Assembly: GCA_035295165.1 (NCBI GenBank) | Contig: DATGJN010000034.1 | Coordinates: 1 to 41,286, forward strand | Direction of reading: 5' to 3' | DNA length: 41,286 bases | Origin: a bacterium | Lineage (GTDB): Bacteria; Sysuimicrobiota; Sysuimicrobiia; Sysuimicrobiales; Segetimicrobiaceae | Shown: piece after piece, positions 18,016 to 25,866 of the stretch | How the letters are laid out: each line of letters opens with the position of its first letter | Numbering within the stretch: the stretch's first letter is position 1 | Translations under genes and position numbers: made by a program | Notes under the pieces: model-generated | Databases searched by the model: none | What the model was told of the DNA's origin: nothing | The model's input: only the letters and a program-made list of their open reading frames with translations

Positions 18016-19004
18016 CGGCCTTGCCGCAGATCGCGCAAGATGCGCTTCGGTACCTTGCAGACCACCGTGTACGCCGGGTTGTACACATTGCCGATCTCGT
18101 ACTCGACGCACTGACCGAGCAGCGTACTGGCTGCCCGCGCGTCGAGCCCGTGGTCCTCAGCAAGCCAGCGTACCATCTCGGTGGTCGCGTGCTGGAGTGC
18201 CTGGTCCAGCGGCCGGGCGTTGCCGAGCGCGAAGATGTATGCGTCGTTCTCGCCGCGCGGCCACTCGATCCGCCGGCCCTTGTGCACGCGCACCGTGAAC
18301 TGCACCTCGAACGACACTTCGACCCCGTTGCCGACGATTTCGCCGTCCCCTTGCGCCGCGTGGCAGTCGCCGAGGTGGAACAGCGCGCCCGGGGCGAACA
18401 CGGGGAAGAGGGCGGTCGCTCCCTCGGTGAATCCCCGGTAGTCCATGTTGCCGCCGTGGGGTCCCGATGTCGCCGTCGAGATCGCCTGCCCCCCCGCGGG
18501 CGCCACCCCAAAGCATCCCACCATCGGGGCAAAGGCGATCGCCAGGTGAGCCAGCGACGGGATCTCCGCCCGCGTCGCCGCCCGCCGGTGACGGTCGATC
18601 TCCGACAACGGCAGCGACGGACGTCCCGCCGCCGAGTCGGCGAGCGTGATCGTGCGGCGTTCCAGATCGATCCACCACTGCGTGACGGCCGTCAGCGGGA
18701 GGTCGCGCACGAACGCCGGTTCCAGCACGTTCGGTGCGATCACGGTGCCCGACCACCCGGTCGGACGGTTCGGCGCGAGGCGGTCCAGATGCACGGCCAG
18801 CGTGTCGCCCGAGTCTGCGCCCTCGACGTAGAACGGTCCGGTCTGCGGGTTGCCGCGGGGCGCGGCCGACGTTCCGGTGGCGTCAAATCCCCGGGCGTCG
18901 AGCGTCGTCGTGACGACCGTGTCTCCGTCGCGGATTCGCAATACGGGCGGATGTGATCCGAGGGTGTTGAAGTAGTGGTGCGGCGTGAAGCGATGGGTAC
19001 TCAT
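18012..19004 (-). CDS. acetamidase/formamidase family protein
   Basis: A 330-residue cytosolic amidohydrolase of the FmdA/AmdA family, which releases ammonia from formamide, acetamide or similar short amides with a Zn-type centre. Family marks: the N-terminal HYFNTLGSHPPVLRIRDGD, then TGPFYVEGADSGDTLAV, GCFGVAP, PHGGNMDYRGFTEGATALFP, and LGDCHAAQGDGEI (metal-ligand region, about residues 215-230). ATG 19004 follows GGGAGGGG six bases upstream, a strong ribosome site that rules out the longer frame to 19139. It is the first gene of a five-gene leftward operon and overlaps xpt by ATGA. The link to purine salvage (amide or formamide release from ring breakdown) is inference; the true substrate is unknown. 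Confidence 0.9.
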   Translation of the reverse strand: MSTHRFTPHHYFNTLGSHPPVLRIRDGDTVVTTTLDARGFDATGTSAAPRGNPQTGPFYVEGADSGDTLAVHLDRLAPNRPTGWSGTVIAPNVLEPAFVRDLPLTAVTQWWIDLERRTITLADSAAGRPSLPLSEIDRHRRAATRAEIPSLAHLAIAFAPMVGCFGVAPAGGQAISTATSGPHGGNMDYRGFTEGATALFPVFAPGALFHLGDCHAAQGDGEIVGNGVEVSFEVQFTVRVHKGRRIEWPRGENDAYIFALGNARPLDQALQHATTEMVRWLAEDHGLDARAASTLLGQCVEYEIGNVYNPAYTVVCKVPKRILRDLRQGR

Positions 19005-19344
19005 CGTCCCCTCCCGGCGGGGGCGCCGGGACCTGTCGGCCCCACGGTTGCAGACGCCCGATTTGCGAACGGAAAGGGTCTTCAGCGCGCCGGCGCGTGT
19101 TCCTCGCCCGCGTGACCGGTGCTGGTTGCCGCGATCCAACGAGTGCAGCGTCGCAACAAGTGCCCGGGGCGGAGCGCGCGAACCGCCGCAAGGGGGGGGA
19201 AGTACGGCCCGCGCGCCCCGGTGACCGGGCGTGGCTGAATCTCCGTCCAGCCAGAGTTCATGATAGAGTGTCCCCGTGAAGAACCGCTCAAGGACCTATG
19301 AAGATCTGATGTCACCTGAGACGAGAACGCCGGCCGGTGCATGA

Positions 19345-19357
19345 TAGATTGAATCTA
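19345..19357. promoter_or_regulatory. palindrome in divergent intergenic region, candidate operator
   Basis: TAGATTGAATCTA is a perfect 13-bp palindrome with a single central base, in an AT-rich island of the otherwise GC-rich 19005-19454 gap between divergent operons. Its size and position suit a dimeric repressor site. No regulator is encoded next to it. The rest of 19005-19454 shows no gene and no confident promoter for the leftward operon. Confidence 0.4.
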
Positions 19358-19454
19358 GTTTCTCGATAAGCGTCACGGCGCGTTTGCCTTTCGCGTGCCA
19401 TGGCTTGATCTGCACGGGCTTACGGGTGAGGCGCCGCAAAGGGTTGCGGCGATC

Positions 19455-19483
19455 TTGACAAGGGTGTGCCGGTTTGGGATAAT
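19455..19483 (+). promoter_or_regulatory. strong sigma-70 promoter for the metallo-beta-lactamase-fold gene
   Basis: TTGACA (19455-19460), a 17-base spacer, then GATAAT (19478-19483). Both boxes are at or one base from consensus. Predicted start is near 19490, which leaves about 200 bases before ATG 19691 and rules out the in-frame start at 19466. Confidence 0.8.
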
Positions 19484-19489
19484 ATACGT

Positions 19490-19690
19490 TGTAATCAAGA
19501 AGTCACCCCTCGTAAGGCTCCGATCGCTTCCAACCGACAAGAGTTCGTGCTTTCGCATGCGGCTTGGCGCGACGGCACCTCCGCGCCCCGACAGTTGGGA
19601 GGGGTGCGTCTGCTCCACCGCCTCACGGGGGACGCAGGGTCGGGCGCCGGACCTTGCGAAAGTCTCCCCGGTGTCCCTGGAGGTGGGTGG
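19490..19690 (+). other. ~200-nt GC-rich 5' leader
   Basis: Transcribed but untranslated if the promoter call is right. It contains several potential stems: GGCGCG with CGCGCC, CCCC with GGGG around 19597-19615, GCGTC with GACGC, and CCGG with CCGG near the 3' end. It ends in GGAGGTGGGTGG before the ATG. I matched it against the riboswitch and SRP RNA motifs I know (purine, TPP, SAM, cobalamin, guanidine, fluoride, c-di-GMP, ZTP) and found no fit. Confidence 0.4.
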
Positions 19691-20500
19691 ATGTTCTACG
19701 GCATCTGCACCACGTGCGGGACGCAGCTTGCTCCGTCGGACCGCCGGCCTGTTCGTTGTCCGATCTGCGACGAGGAGCGCCAGTATGTCAACTGGCACGG
19801 GCAGGCTTGGGTCACCATGGAAGATCTGCGTCGCGACCACCGGAACGTGATCGGCGAAGAGGAACCGGGTCTGACCGGGATCCGAACCGAGCCGAGCTTC
19901 GCGATCGGCCAGCGCGCCCTCCTCGTGCAGACGCCGGCCGGCAACATTCTCTGGGACTGCGTGAGCCTGATCGATGACGAGACGGCGGAGACGGTGCGAC
20001 GCCTCGGCGGCCTCGCGGGGATCGCGATCTCGCATCCGCACTACTATTCGTCGATGGTCGACTGGAGCGCGACGTTCGGGGGAGTTCCCATCTACCTGCA
20101 CACCGCCGACCGAGCGTGGGTGATGCGTGCCGACTCGTCGATCGTGTACTGGGACGGAGACACCCTCGTCCTTCCGGGTGGGCTGACGCTCCTTCGCTGC
20201 GGCGGCCATTTCCCCGGGGCCGCTGTGCTCCACTGGCCCGGAGGCGCGGGCGGCCGCGGCGCGCTCCTGACGGGAGATACCCTGCAGGTGGTGCCAGATC
20301 GCCGGTGGGTCAGCTTCATGTATAGTTACCCAAACCTCATTCCCCTCGATGCCGCGACCGTGCGGCGCATCGCCCGGGCGGTCGCAGGGTTTCGTTTCGA
20401 TCGCATCTACGGGGCATTCGCGGGGCGCGTCATCGCGAGCGGCGCCGCCGCCGCCGTGCAGCGGTCCGCGGACCGCTACGTGCGCGCGGTCGAAGGCTGA
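19691..20500 (+). CDS. metallo-beta-lactamase-fold hydrolase with N-terminal zinc ribbon
   Basis: A 269-residue soluble protein. Residues 6-26 form a zinc ribbon or rubredoxin-like knuckle (C6-x2-C9 and C23-x2-C26: CTTCG, CPIC). The rest has the MBL fold: GNILWDCVSLID, the metal-binding turn SHPHYYSS (H115, H117), GHFPGAAVLHW (H173) and LLTGDTLQVV (D196). The canonical HxHxDH is H-P-H-Y-Y-S here, so the ligands for the second metal are missing; a mononuclear or altered site is likely. Members of this variant group are uncharacterised as far as I know. GGAGGTGGG precedes ATG 19691, under a strong promoter 200 bases upstream. The STAS gene follows after 20 bases, so the two probably share an mRNA. 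Confidence 0.8.
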   Translation: MFYGICTTCGTQLAPSDRRPVRCPICDEERQYVNWHGQAWVTMEDLRRDHRNVIGEEEPGLTGIRTEPSFAIGQRALLVQTPAGNILWDCVSLIDDETAETVRRLGGLAGIAISHPHYYSSMVDWSATFGGVPIYLHTADRAWVMRADSSIVYWDGDTLVLPGGLTLLRCGGHFPGAAVLHWPGGAGGRGALLTGDTLQVVPDRRWVSFMYSYPNLIPLDAATVRRIARAVAGFRFDRIYGAFAGRVIASGAAAAVQRSADRYVRAVEG

Positions 20501-20520
20501 CGCCGCGACGGGGTGCACCG

Positions 20521-20910
20521 ATGGACACGCCGAACCTGGAGATTCGGACGCGCGAGTGCGCTCCCGGGATCGTGCTCGTCGAGCCCTTCGGAGAAGTGGA
20601 CCTCGGCAACACCGCGGCCGTCGAGATAGCGGTCCGCGACGCCGTCGGCCGCGGGCGTCACGTGATCGTGGCGCTCGGGGGTCTACGGTATCTCGACAGC
20701 ACCGGCCTGAATTCGCTGCGGCAGTGCCACGCCATGGCGGAGCGCTTGGGTCAGAGACTGGTCGTGGCGGAGCCCACCCCCGTCGTGCGGCGCGTCATGG
20801 ATGCGATTGACTTCCCGCGCCTGGTCCCGGTCTTTTCCCGGACGGCCCTCGCGATCGCGGAGCTGACGTCCGGGTCGCGCGGCCGCTCGGAAGAAGAGCG
20901 TGGAAGTTGA
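20521..20910 (+). CDS. STAS-domain anti-anti-sigma factor (SpoIIAA/RsbV-like)
   Basis: A 129-residue single STAS domain. In partner switching the unphosphorylated form binds an anti-sigma kinase (RsbW/SpoIIAB) and frees a sigma factor; the kinase inactivates it by phosphorylating a serine. The site is LRYLDSTGLNSL (Ser60, Asp59), with the flanking strands IVLVEPFGEVDL and HVIVALGGL typical of the family. The last ~25 residues are a charged tail (GSRGRSEEERGS). It lies 20 bases after the MBL-fold gene and 150 bases before the large phosphatase-kinase-STAS fusion, its likely partner. No sigma factor gene lies in the window. Confidence 0.9.
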   Translation: MDTPNLEIRTRECAPGIVLVEPFGEVDLGNTAAVEIAVRDAVGRGRHVIVALGGLRYLDSTGLNSLRQCHAMAERLGQRLVVAEPTPVVRRVMDAIDFPRLVPVFSRTALAIAELTSGSRGRSEEERGS

Positions 20911-21060
20911 CCGGACGTCAGGTTTGAATTCCACACGAGCCGGGGAAAACTACTGTTGCCCTGGAGCGGTGAGGAGGCGAGCGCCGATCGACGCCTCGCG
21001 TGGAAGAAGCCGACGAGTCACCCGCGAACATGACTGGCGCCCGCGCCTCGGCTGTCTCTG

Positions 21061-24000
21061 ATGGCGGCTGGACGCGGTTCCCACCGTTCGCACGGCGCAC
21101 GGTCCCACAATGCGACTTCGGTCGCGGTCCTGTTGGCCGCGTTGTGTGTGGGCGGCCTCGTCTGGGCGTTTCACGCCGACTTTCCCGCCGACGGATGGCT
21201 CTTCCTCTACGCGCTGCCCGTGATCGGAGCCGCCGCGTATCTCGGCGGGCGGATCCCAGGCGGTGTTGCGGGGATCTTCAGCCTGCTCGCAGCGCGGTAC
21301 TTCATCGTCTCGCCCGCGTACTCGTTCTCACTGTTCCCGGCCATCCTGCCGGTGCTCGGGTTGTTTGCCCTCTTGTCCGCGTTCGTCGTCGAGGCGTCCG
21401 TGCGGCTGCGCGATGCGGACATCGCGGCCCGGAAGCTCGCGTCGATCGTCGAGTCCTCGGACGACGCGATATTCAGCGAGACGGTCGATGGGACCATCCT
21501 GACGTGGAACGCCGGCGCGGAGCGACTGTACGGGTACGCGCCTGCGGAGGTGATCGGACGCTCCGTTTCGATGCTCGCGCCGCCGGAGCACGCGGACGAG
21601 ATCGCGGGGATCCTGACGCGCCTGCGGCGGGGGGAGCGCGTCGAGCGTCACGAGAGCGTGCGCCTGAAGAAGGACGGGACCCGCTTCGACGTGTCCCTGA
21701 CCATCTCGGCGATTCGAACTGCCTCGGGAATGATCGCGGGCGCTTCCGTAATCGCCCGCGACATTTCGGATCGCAAGCGCATCGAACGACAGCAGCAGGT
21801 GCTGACCGAAGCCAGCGAAGCCCTCGCGCGGTCGCTCGAAGTGGATGCCAACCTTGAAACCCTCGCCGGGCTGCTCGTGGCCGAACTCGCCGACTGGTGC
21901 ATCATCGATCTCGTCGGTGACGATGGGACGTTGCGCACGGCGATTACGAAACACCGGGATCCGGCCCGTATGGCGTTGATGCGCGAGGTGCAGCGTCAAT
22001 ATCCCCCCGACCTGCGGTCCGGATACGGATCGGCGAACGCGGTGCGAACGGGCAGGGCGGAAGTGTACCCGGACGTCTCGGACGCGTTGCTCGAGGAGGC
22101 CATGCCCAACGCGGCGCTGCGTTCGATCATGCGCAACCTTGGGTCGCGGTCGGCGATGGTGGTGCCGCTGACGGCCAGGGAACGGGCGTTTGGAGCGATC
22201 ACCCTCTTCTCCGCGGAGTCCGCCAGGCGGTACACCGGCAGCGATCTTGTGTTCGCCGAGGAACTTGCGCGGAGGGCGGCGCTGGCCCTGGACAACGCGC
22301 GGCTCCACCGCTCCGAGCAGCTCCAGCGGGCTGCAGCTCAGCGCGCCGTCGATCGGATCGGCCGGATGCAGGCGGTCACGGCGGCCCTTTCGGAGGCCGT
22401 GACGCCGGAGCAGGTCGCCGACGTGATCGTCACGCACGCCCTGCAGACGCTCGGCGGTACCGCGGCCGGTCTGTTCTTGATCGGGCCGGACGGGTCCACC
22501 GCAGAGCTCGTTCGGGCGGTGGGATACCCGCCGGAGATCACGCAGCGGTCGCGCCGGCTTTCGCTTGAGCAGCACCCGGTGCTCGCTGCCGCGATCCGGA
22601 CTCGGCGGGTCGCGTGGCGCGACCCCGACGACGATGCGGACGCCCCCGAGCACGAGGGGATTCCGGAAGCGTTCCGGCGGGACGCCCGCGCATCGATTCC
22701 CATGATGCTGCACGGGCGCGCGATCGGCGTGTTGAGCATGAACTTTCGCGACCGCCACAGTCCGGGGGCGGACGACCTCGAGTCCATGCTCACGCTGGGG
22801 TGGCAGTGCGGCCAGGCCGTCGAACGGGCGCGCCTGTATGCCCGAGAACATCGGGTCGCCGAAACGCTTCAACGCGCGTTCTTGCCGGGCGTGCTGCCGC
22901 AGCTTCCAGGGATCGCCGTACACGCCGCGTACCGCTCCGGAGGGGTCCGGGAATCGGACATCGGAGGAGACTGGTACGACGTGTTCCGGCTGCCGAACGG
23001 GCACCTCGCGCTTTCCATCGGGGATGTCGCGGGGCGGGGGCTGCGGGCCGCGGTGACGATGGGACAACTCCGCCAATCGATTCGTGCGGCGGCGCTTGAG
23101 CACACCGATCCTTCGATCGTGCTGAAGCATGTCAGCGACCTGCTCGCGCTCACTGACGGCGACGACACGATGGCGACGGCGTTGTTCGGAGTGCTCGATC
23201 CGAACACGTGCGTCCTGGCCTACGCCACGGCGGGCCATCCGGCCCCGATCCTGGTCGGCCATGACCTGGAGCCTGCCCGGCTCGGGTGTGGCGGATTGCC
23301 CCTCGGCTACCTGGGGGACGAGCCGCTACCGCTTCAGACGGTTGAGTTGCCCGCGGGAAGCTTGCTGGTTGTGTACACAGACGGACTCGTCGAGACCCGG
23401 TATGATCCGATTGTGGGAGAGGCTGCGGTGATCGAGGCCGCGCGGCGCGAGTTGGCGGAGGCGACCTCAGATCACGCTGAGGGCATCGTGCGGCGGGTGC
23501 TGACGCACGAACCGATTCGCGACGACATCGCCGTGATCACGTTGGCGGTCGCAGGGACACGGCTTGACCGGTTCGAGATCACCCTGCCGGCCGAGCCGCG
23601 GAACGCCGTGTTGATCCGCCAGGCGCTCCGCAGGCTCGCGCTGGACGCTGGTTTGGATCCAGACCGTCTGGCCTCGGTGACCGTGGCGGTGGGCGAAGCC
23701 GTCAACAACGTGATCGAGCACGCGTACGGCGCGAAGACCGGGCCGGTGCGCGTTCGGGCGCGGCTCGATGGGTCGGTGCTCCGCATCGACGTGGCGGACG
23801 AAGGGACGTGGCGGCCGGTGCGACCCGCCGACGGAGGGGGACACGGGCTCCACGTGATGAAGGCGCTGGTCGACGTCGTCGAGGTCGACACGACGCCCGC
23901 GGGTACAACGGTGCGCCTGGCGGTGAAGCTGCCCGACGACCGCGGCCCGGGCCGGCGGGCTCCGTCTACGGCCGACGGCTCCATCCCGGCTGCCCCGCTC

Positions 24001-24429
24001 GCGGTCTCGGGCGCGCCGCTCGCCGCGGTGGGTCCGCCGCGGGGCGTGACCGCGCTGCCGCCGGGGCACCCGGTGGCCTTGAAGATCTCCCAGATCGACG
24101 GGATTCCTGTCGTGACGGTGGCCGGTGACCTGGATCTGGAGAACACCGACGCATTCGCAGCAACACTCGACCGCGCGGCGCGTGCGGAATCCGGGACCGT
24201 GATCGTGTCGCTCGGCGACGCCACGTACCTCGACAGCCATGCTGTCGGCACCTTGTTCCGGTTTGGGCGTCGGCTCACCACCAACCGGAGGAAGTTGCTG
24301 GTCGTTGCTCCATCGTCCGGGGCGCTGCGGCGGATCGTCGATATCGCTGGAATGCAGGCGGTGCTGAGGATCTTTGATTCGCTGGCGGAGGCTGCGCGCA
24401 GCGCCCTGCCGACCATCGACGCCTCGTGA
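21061..24429 (+). CDS. membrane sensor fusion: TM-PAS-GAF-GAF-PP2C (RsbU)-HATPase (RsbW)-STAS (RsbV)
   Basis: A 1122-residue protein uniting a whole partner-switching pathway. Order: three or four membrane helices of DUF4118/KdpD type (residues ~18-110), a PAS domain (~125-240, SIVESSDDAIFSETVDGTIL), two GAF domains (~255-415 and ~435-590), a PP2C/SpoIIE phosphatase (GGDWYDVF 635-642, GDVAGRG 654-660, TDGLVE 773-778, RDDIAVI 820-826, all metal aspartates present), an RsbW-like HATPase (EAVNNVIEHAYG 879-890, GGHGLHVMKALVD ~926-938), a Pro/Ala linker (~960-1005), and a STAS domain with TYLDSHAVGTL (Ser1059). ATG 21061 is the only in-frame ATG after an upstream stop; its ribosome site is weak. 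The free STAS protein next door is a likely substrate. Confidence 0.92.
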   Translation: MAAGRGSHRSHGARSHNATSVAVLLAALCVGGLVWAFHADFPADGWLFLYALPVIGAAAYLGGRIPGGVAGIFSLLAARYFIVSPAYSFSLFPAILPVLGLFALLSAFVVEASVRLRDADIAARKLASIVESSDDAIFSETVDGTILTWNAGAERLYGYAPAEVIGRSVSMLAPPEHADEIAGILTRLRRGERVERHESVRLKKDGTRFDVSLTISAIRTASGMIAGASVIARDISDRKRIERQQQVLTEASEALARSLEVDANLETLAGLLVAELADWCIIDLVGDDGTLRTAITKHRDPARMALMREVQRQYPPDLRSGYGSANAVRTGRAEVYPDVSDALLEEAMPNAALRSIMRNLGSRSAMVVPLTARERAFGAITLFSAESARRYTGSDLVFAEELARRAALALDNARLHRSEQLQRAAAQRAVDRIGRMQAVTAALSEAVTPEQVADVIVTHALQTLGGTAAGLFLIGPDGSTAELVRAVGYPPEITQRSRRLSLEQHPVLAAAIRTRRVAWRDPDDDADAPEHEGIPEAFRRDARASIPMMLHGRAIGVLSMNFRDRHSPGADDLESMLTLGWQCGQAVERARLYAREHRVAETLQRAFLPGVLPQLPGIAVHAAYRSGGVRESDIGGDWYDVFRLPNGHLALSIGDVAGRGLRAAVTMGQLRQSIRAAALEHTDPSIVLKHVSDLLALTDGDDTMATALFGVLDPNTCVLAYATAGHPAPILVGHDLEPARLGCGGLPLGYLGDEPLPLQTVELPAGSLLVVYTDGLVETRYDPIVGEAAVIEAARRELAEATSDHAEGIVRRVLTHEPIRDDIAVITLAVAGTRLDRFEITLPAEPRNAVLIRQALRRLALDAGLDPDRLASVTVAVGEAVNNVIEHAYGAKTGPVRVRARLDGSVLRIDVADEGTWRPVRPADGGGHGLHVMKALVDVVEVDTTPAGTTVRLAVKLPDDRGPGRRAPSTADGSIPAAPLAVSGAPLAAVGPPRGVTALPPGHPVALKISQIDGIPVVTVAGDLDLENTDAFAATLDRAARAESGTVIVSLGDATYLDSHAVGTLFRFGRRLTTNRRKLLVVAPSSGALRRIVDIAGMQAVLRIFDSLAEAARSALPTIDAS

Positions 24430-24565
24430 CGGTTGCCGGCGCGCACCGACCCGATCGTCCCCGGCGCCAGGCGGTGGTTCGCTCAAGGCGGCTTCGCCAT
24501 CGGGGAGTTGCAACGATATGAGTGGAGGGCCGAAACAGCGCGGGATGGGACGCCCCGCGGGATAG

Positions 24566-24742
24566 CTAGTCGTCGTCGTCTTCGTCGTTCTTGTCCTTCT
24601 CCTTGATCTTTGCTTCCATAATGATGCGATCGGCCGTGGCAGCCACGATCTTGTAGCCCTTTGCGGCCCATTCGTTCAGCTCAACGCTGGCATCTTTGCC
24701 GTACAGGACGCGCACCTCAATATAGTGACGCCGGCCCGCCAT
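24566..24742 (-). CDS. small DUF4177-like protein, 58 aa
   Basis: A short basic-then-acidic protein: an alpha/beta core (HYIEVRVLYGKDASVELNEW, then AAKGYKIVAATADRIIMEAK) ending in KEKDKNDEDDDD. The pattern strand-helix-(GYKIVAA)-strand matches the small DUF4177-type domain, whose role is unknown. ATG 24742 has GGAGG six bases upstream, which rules out the longer frame to 24811. A 13-bp tandem duplication lies in the 5' region (24765-24790) and a perfect TTGACA is at 24858-24853 on this strand, with no equally good -10 at 17 bases. It stands alone between convergent and codirectional genes. Confidence 0.65.
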   Translation of the reverse strand: MAGRRHYIEVRVLYGKDASVELNEWAAKGYKIVAATADRIIMEAKIKEKDKNDEDDDD

Positions 24743-24764
24743 GGTATCCTCCGCAGAGTACCAT

Positions 24765-24790
24765 CGAATCGACATCCCGAATCGACATCC
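24765..24790. repeat. 13-bp perfect tandem duplication in a 5' region
   Basis: CGAATCGACATCC occurs twice back to back (24765-24777 and 24778-24790), about 23 bases before the start codon of the small leftward gene. It could be a paired protein-binding site or a recent slippage duplication; only two units are present. Confidence 0.7.
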
Positions 24791-24999
24791 ATCGGGGATA
24801 CAACTATACAATTACCCGGAGGTCCTGAATAGGCAGGTCTGCGGGAAATTCTTGTCAAGACTTTGGTTGATCTGTCCTGCAACACTCCCTGCAATGGTTA
24901 GACCATCGGCCGCTACGCAGGCCGCACGCCGGCGGCCTCTCGCCTGAGACTACGCCGGCCCGTTTGACGAACCCGCGTCATCCGACTCCGCGCTTCGGC

Positions 25000-25866
25000 T
25001 CACCCCTTGACCGCACCTGCCGTCAACCCCCGGATGAACTGCTGCGACAGCATAACGTAGAGGGCGAGCACCGGCGCCGCCGCGAGCGTCAGCCCGGCGA
25101 ACAGGAGGGCCCAGTTGGTCTGATATTCACCGAAGAACACGGTGAGCCCGAGCGGCACGGTCTTCAGCGCGTCTTCGTGGATGAACACGAGCGGGAAGAA
25201 GAAGTCGTTCCAGATCGGGATTACGTTGTAGACGGTCACGATCGCGAGCGCCGGGCGGACCAGCGGGAGCAGGACCCGGAGGAGGATCCCCACCTCGCCG
25301 GCGCCGTCGATCCGCGCCGCCTCGTCGAGTTCGTGCGGGATGGTGCGCAGGAATCCCGTCAGGATGAACACTGCGCTCGGCAGGCCCGACGCCGCGTACA
25401 CGAGGATGAGCGACCAGAGGTTGTCGAGTAGAGACAGGTCCCGCATCAGGACGAACAGCGGGATGATCGCCAAGCGGATCGGCACCATGATGCCAGCGAG
25501 GAAGTAGACAAAGATCAGATCGTTGCCGCGGAACCGGTAGCGGGCGAGCGCGTACGAGGCGAACGTGCCCGTTACCAGGATCAGGCACATGGACGCGACC
25601 GTCACGACGACGCTGTTGCGGAAGTAGATGCCGAAGTGCGCCGCGTTCCAGACCTGCGCGTAGTTGTCCCAGCGCAGCGTGCTCGGCAGGTCGAACGGCT
25701 CCTGGAAGATCTCCCGTGTCGTCTTCAACGACGACAGCACCATGAACGCCATCGGAAGGATCACGAGCAGTGTGTTGGACACGAGCAGCGCCTGCACGGC
25801 GCCGGTCGCGACCAGACCGCCCGGTCCCCGGCCAGACGCGCCCCGGCTCACGGGGGGCGCGATCAT
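25000..25866 (-). CDS. sugar ABC transporter permease, MalG/CUT1 type
   Basis: A 288-residue inner-membrane permease with six helices, starting at VQALLVSNTLLVILPMAFMV and including SVVVTVASMCLILVTGTFAS. The cytoplasmic EAA loop that docks the ATPase is present as EAARIDGAGEVGILLRVLLP (about residues 188-207). The C-terminus ends LSQQFIRGLTAGAVKG, as MalG-type proteins do (QRxFVxGLTxGAVKG). ATG 25866 overlaps the stop of the upstream permease as ATGA. It is the last gene of the transporter operon; no ATPase gene follows, so a shared MsmK/UgpC-type ATPase encoded elsewhere is expected. Confidence 0.93.
   Translation of the reverse strand: MIAPPVSRGASGRGPGGLVATGAVQALLVSNTLLVILPMAFMVLSSLKTTREIFQEPFDLPSTLRWDNYAQVWNAAHFGIYFRNSVVVTVASMCLILVTGTFASYALARYRFRGNDLIFVYFLAGIMVPIRLAIIPLFVLMRDLSLLDNLWSLILVYAASGLPSAVFILTGFLRTIPHELDEAARIDGAGEVGILLRVLLPLVRPALAIVTVYNVIPIWNDFFFPLVFIHEDALKTVPLGLTVFFGEYQTNWALLFAGLTLAAAPVLALYVMLSQQFIRGLTAGAVKG

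Noticed and set aside
19466-19690. N-terminal extension of the MBL-fold protein from an in-frame ATG at 19466
   Set aside because: The promoter -10 is at 19478-19483, so 19466 would not be transcribed; the extension has no family resemblance and 19691 has a good ribosome site.
19490-19690. SRP RNA or a known riboswitch in the leader
   Set aside because: The SRP tetraloop/asymmetric-loop motif and the conserved cores of the riboswitches I know are absent.
21328-23262. Minus-strand 644-codon open frame
   Set aside because: Antisense shadow of the phosphatase-kinase fusion, rich in Arg, His, Gly and Pro, as high-GC shadows are.
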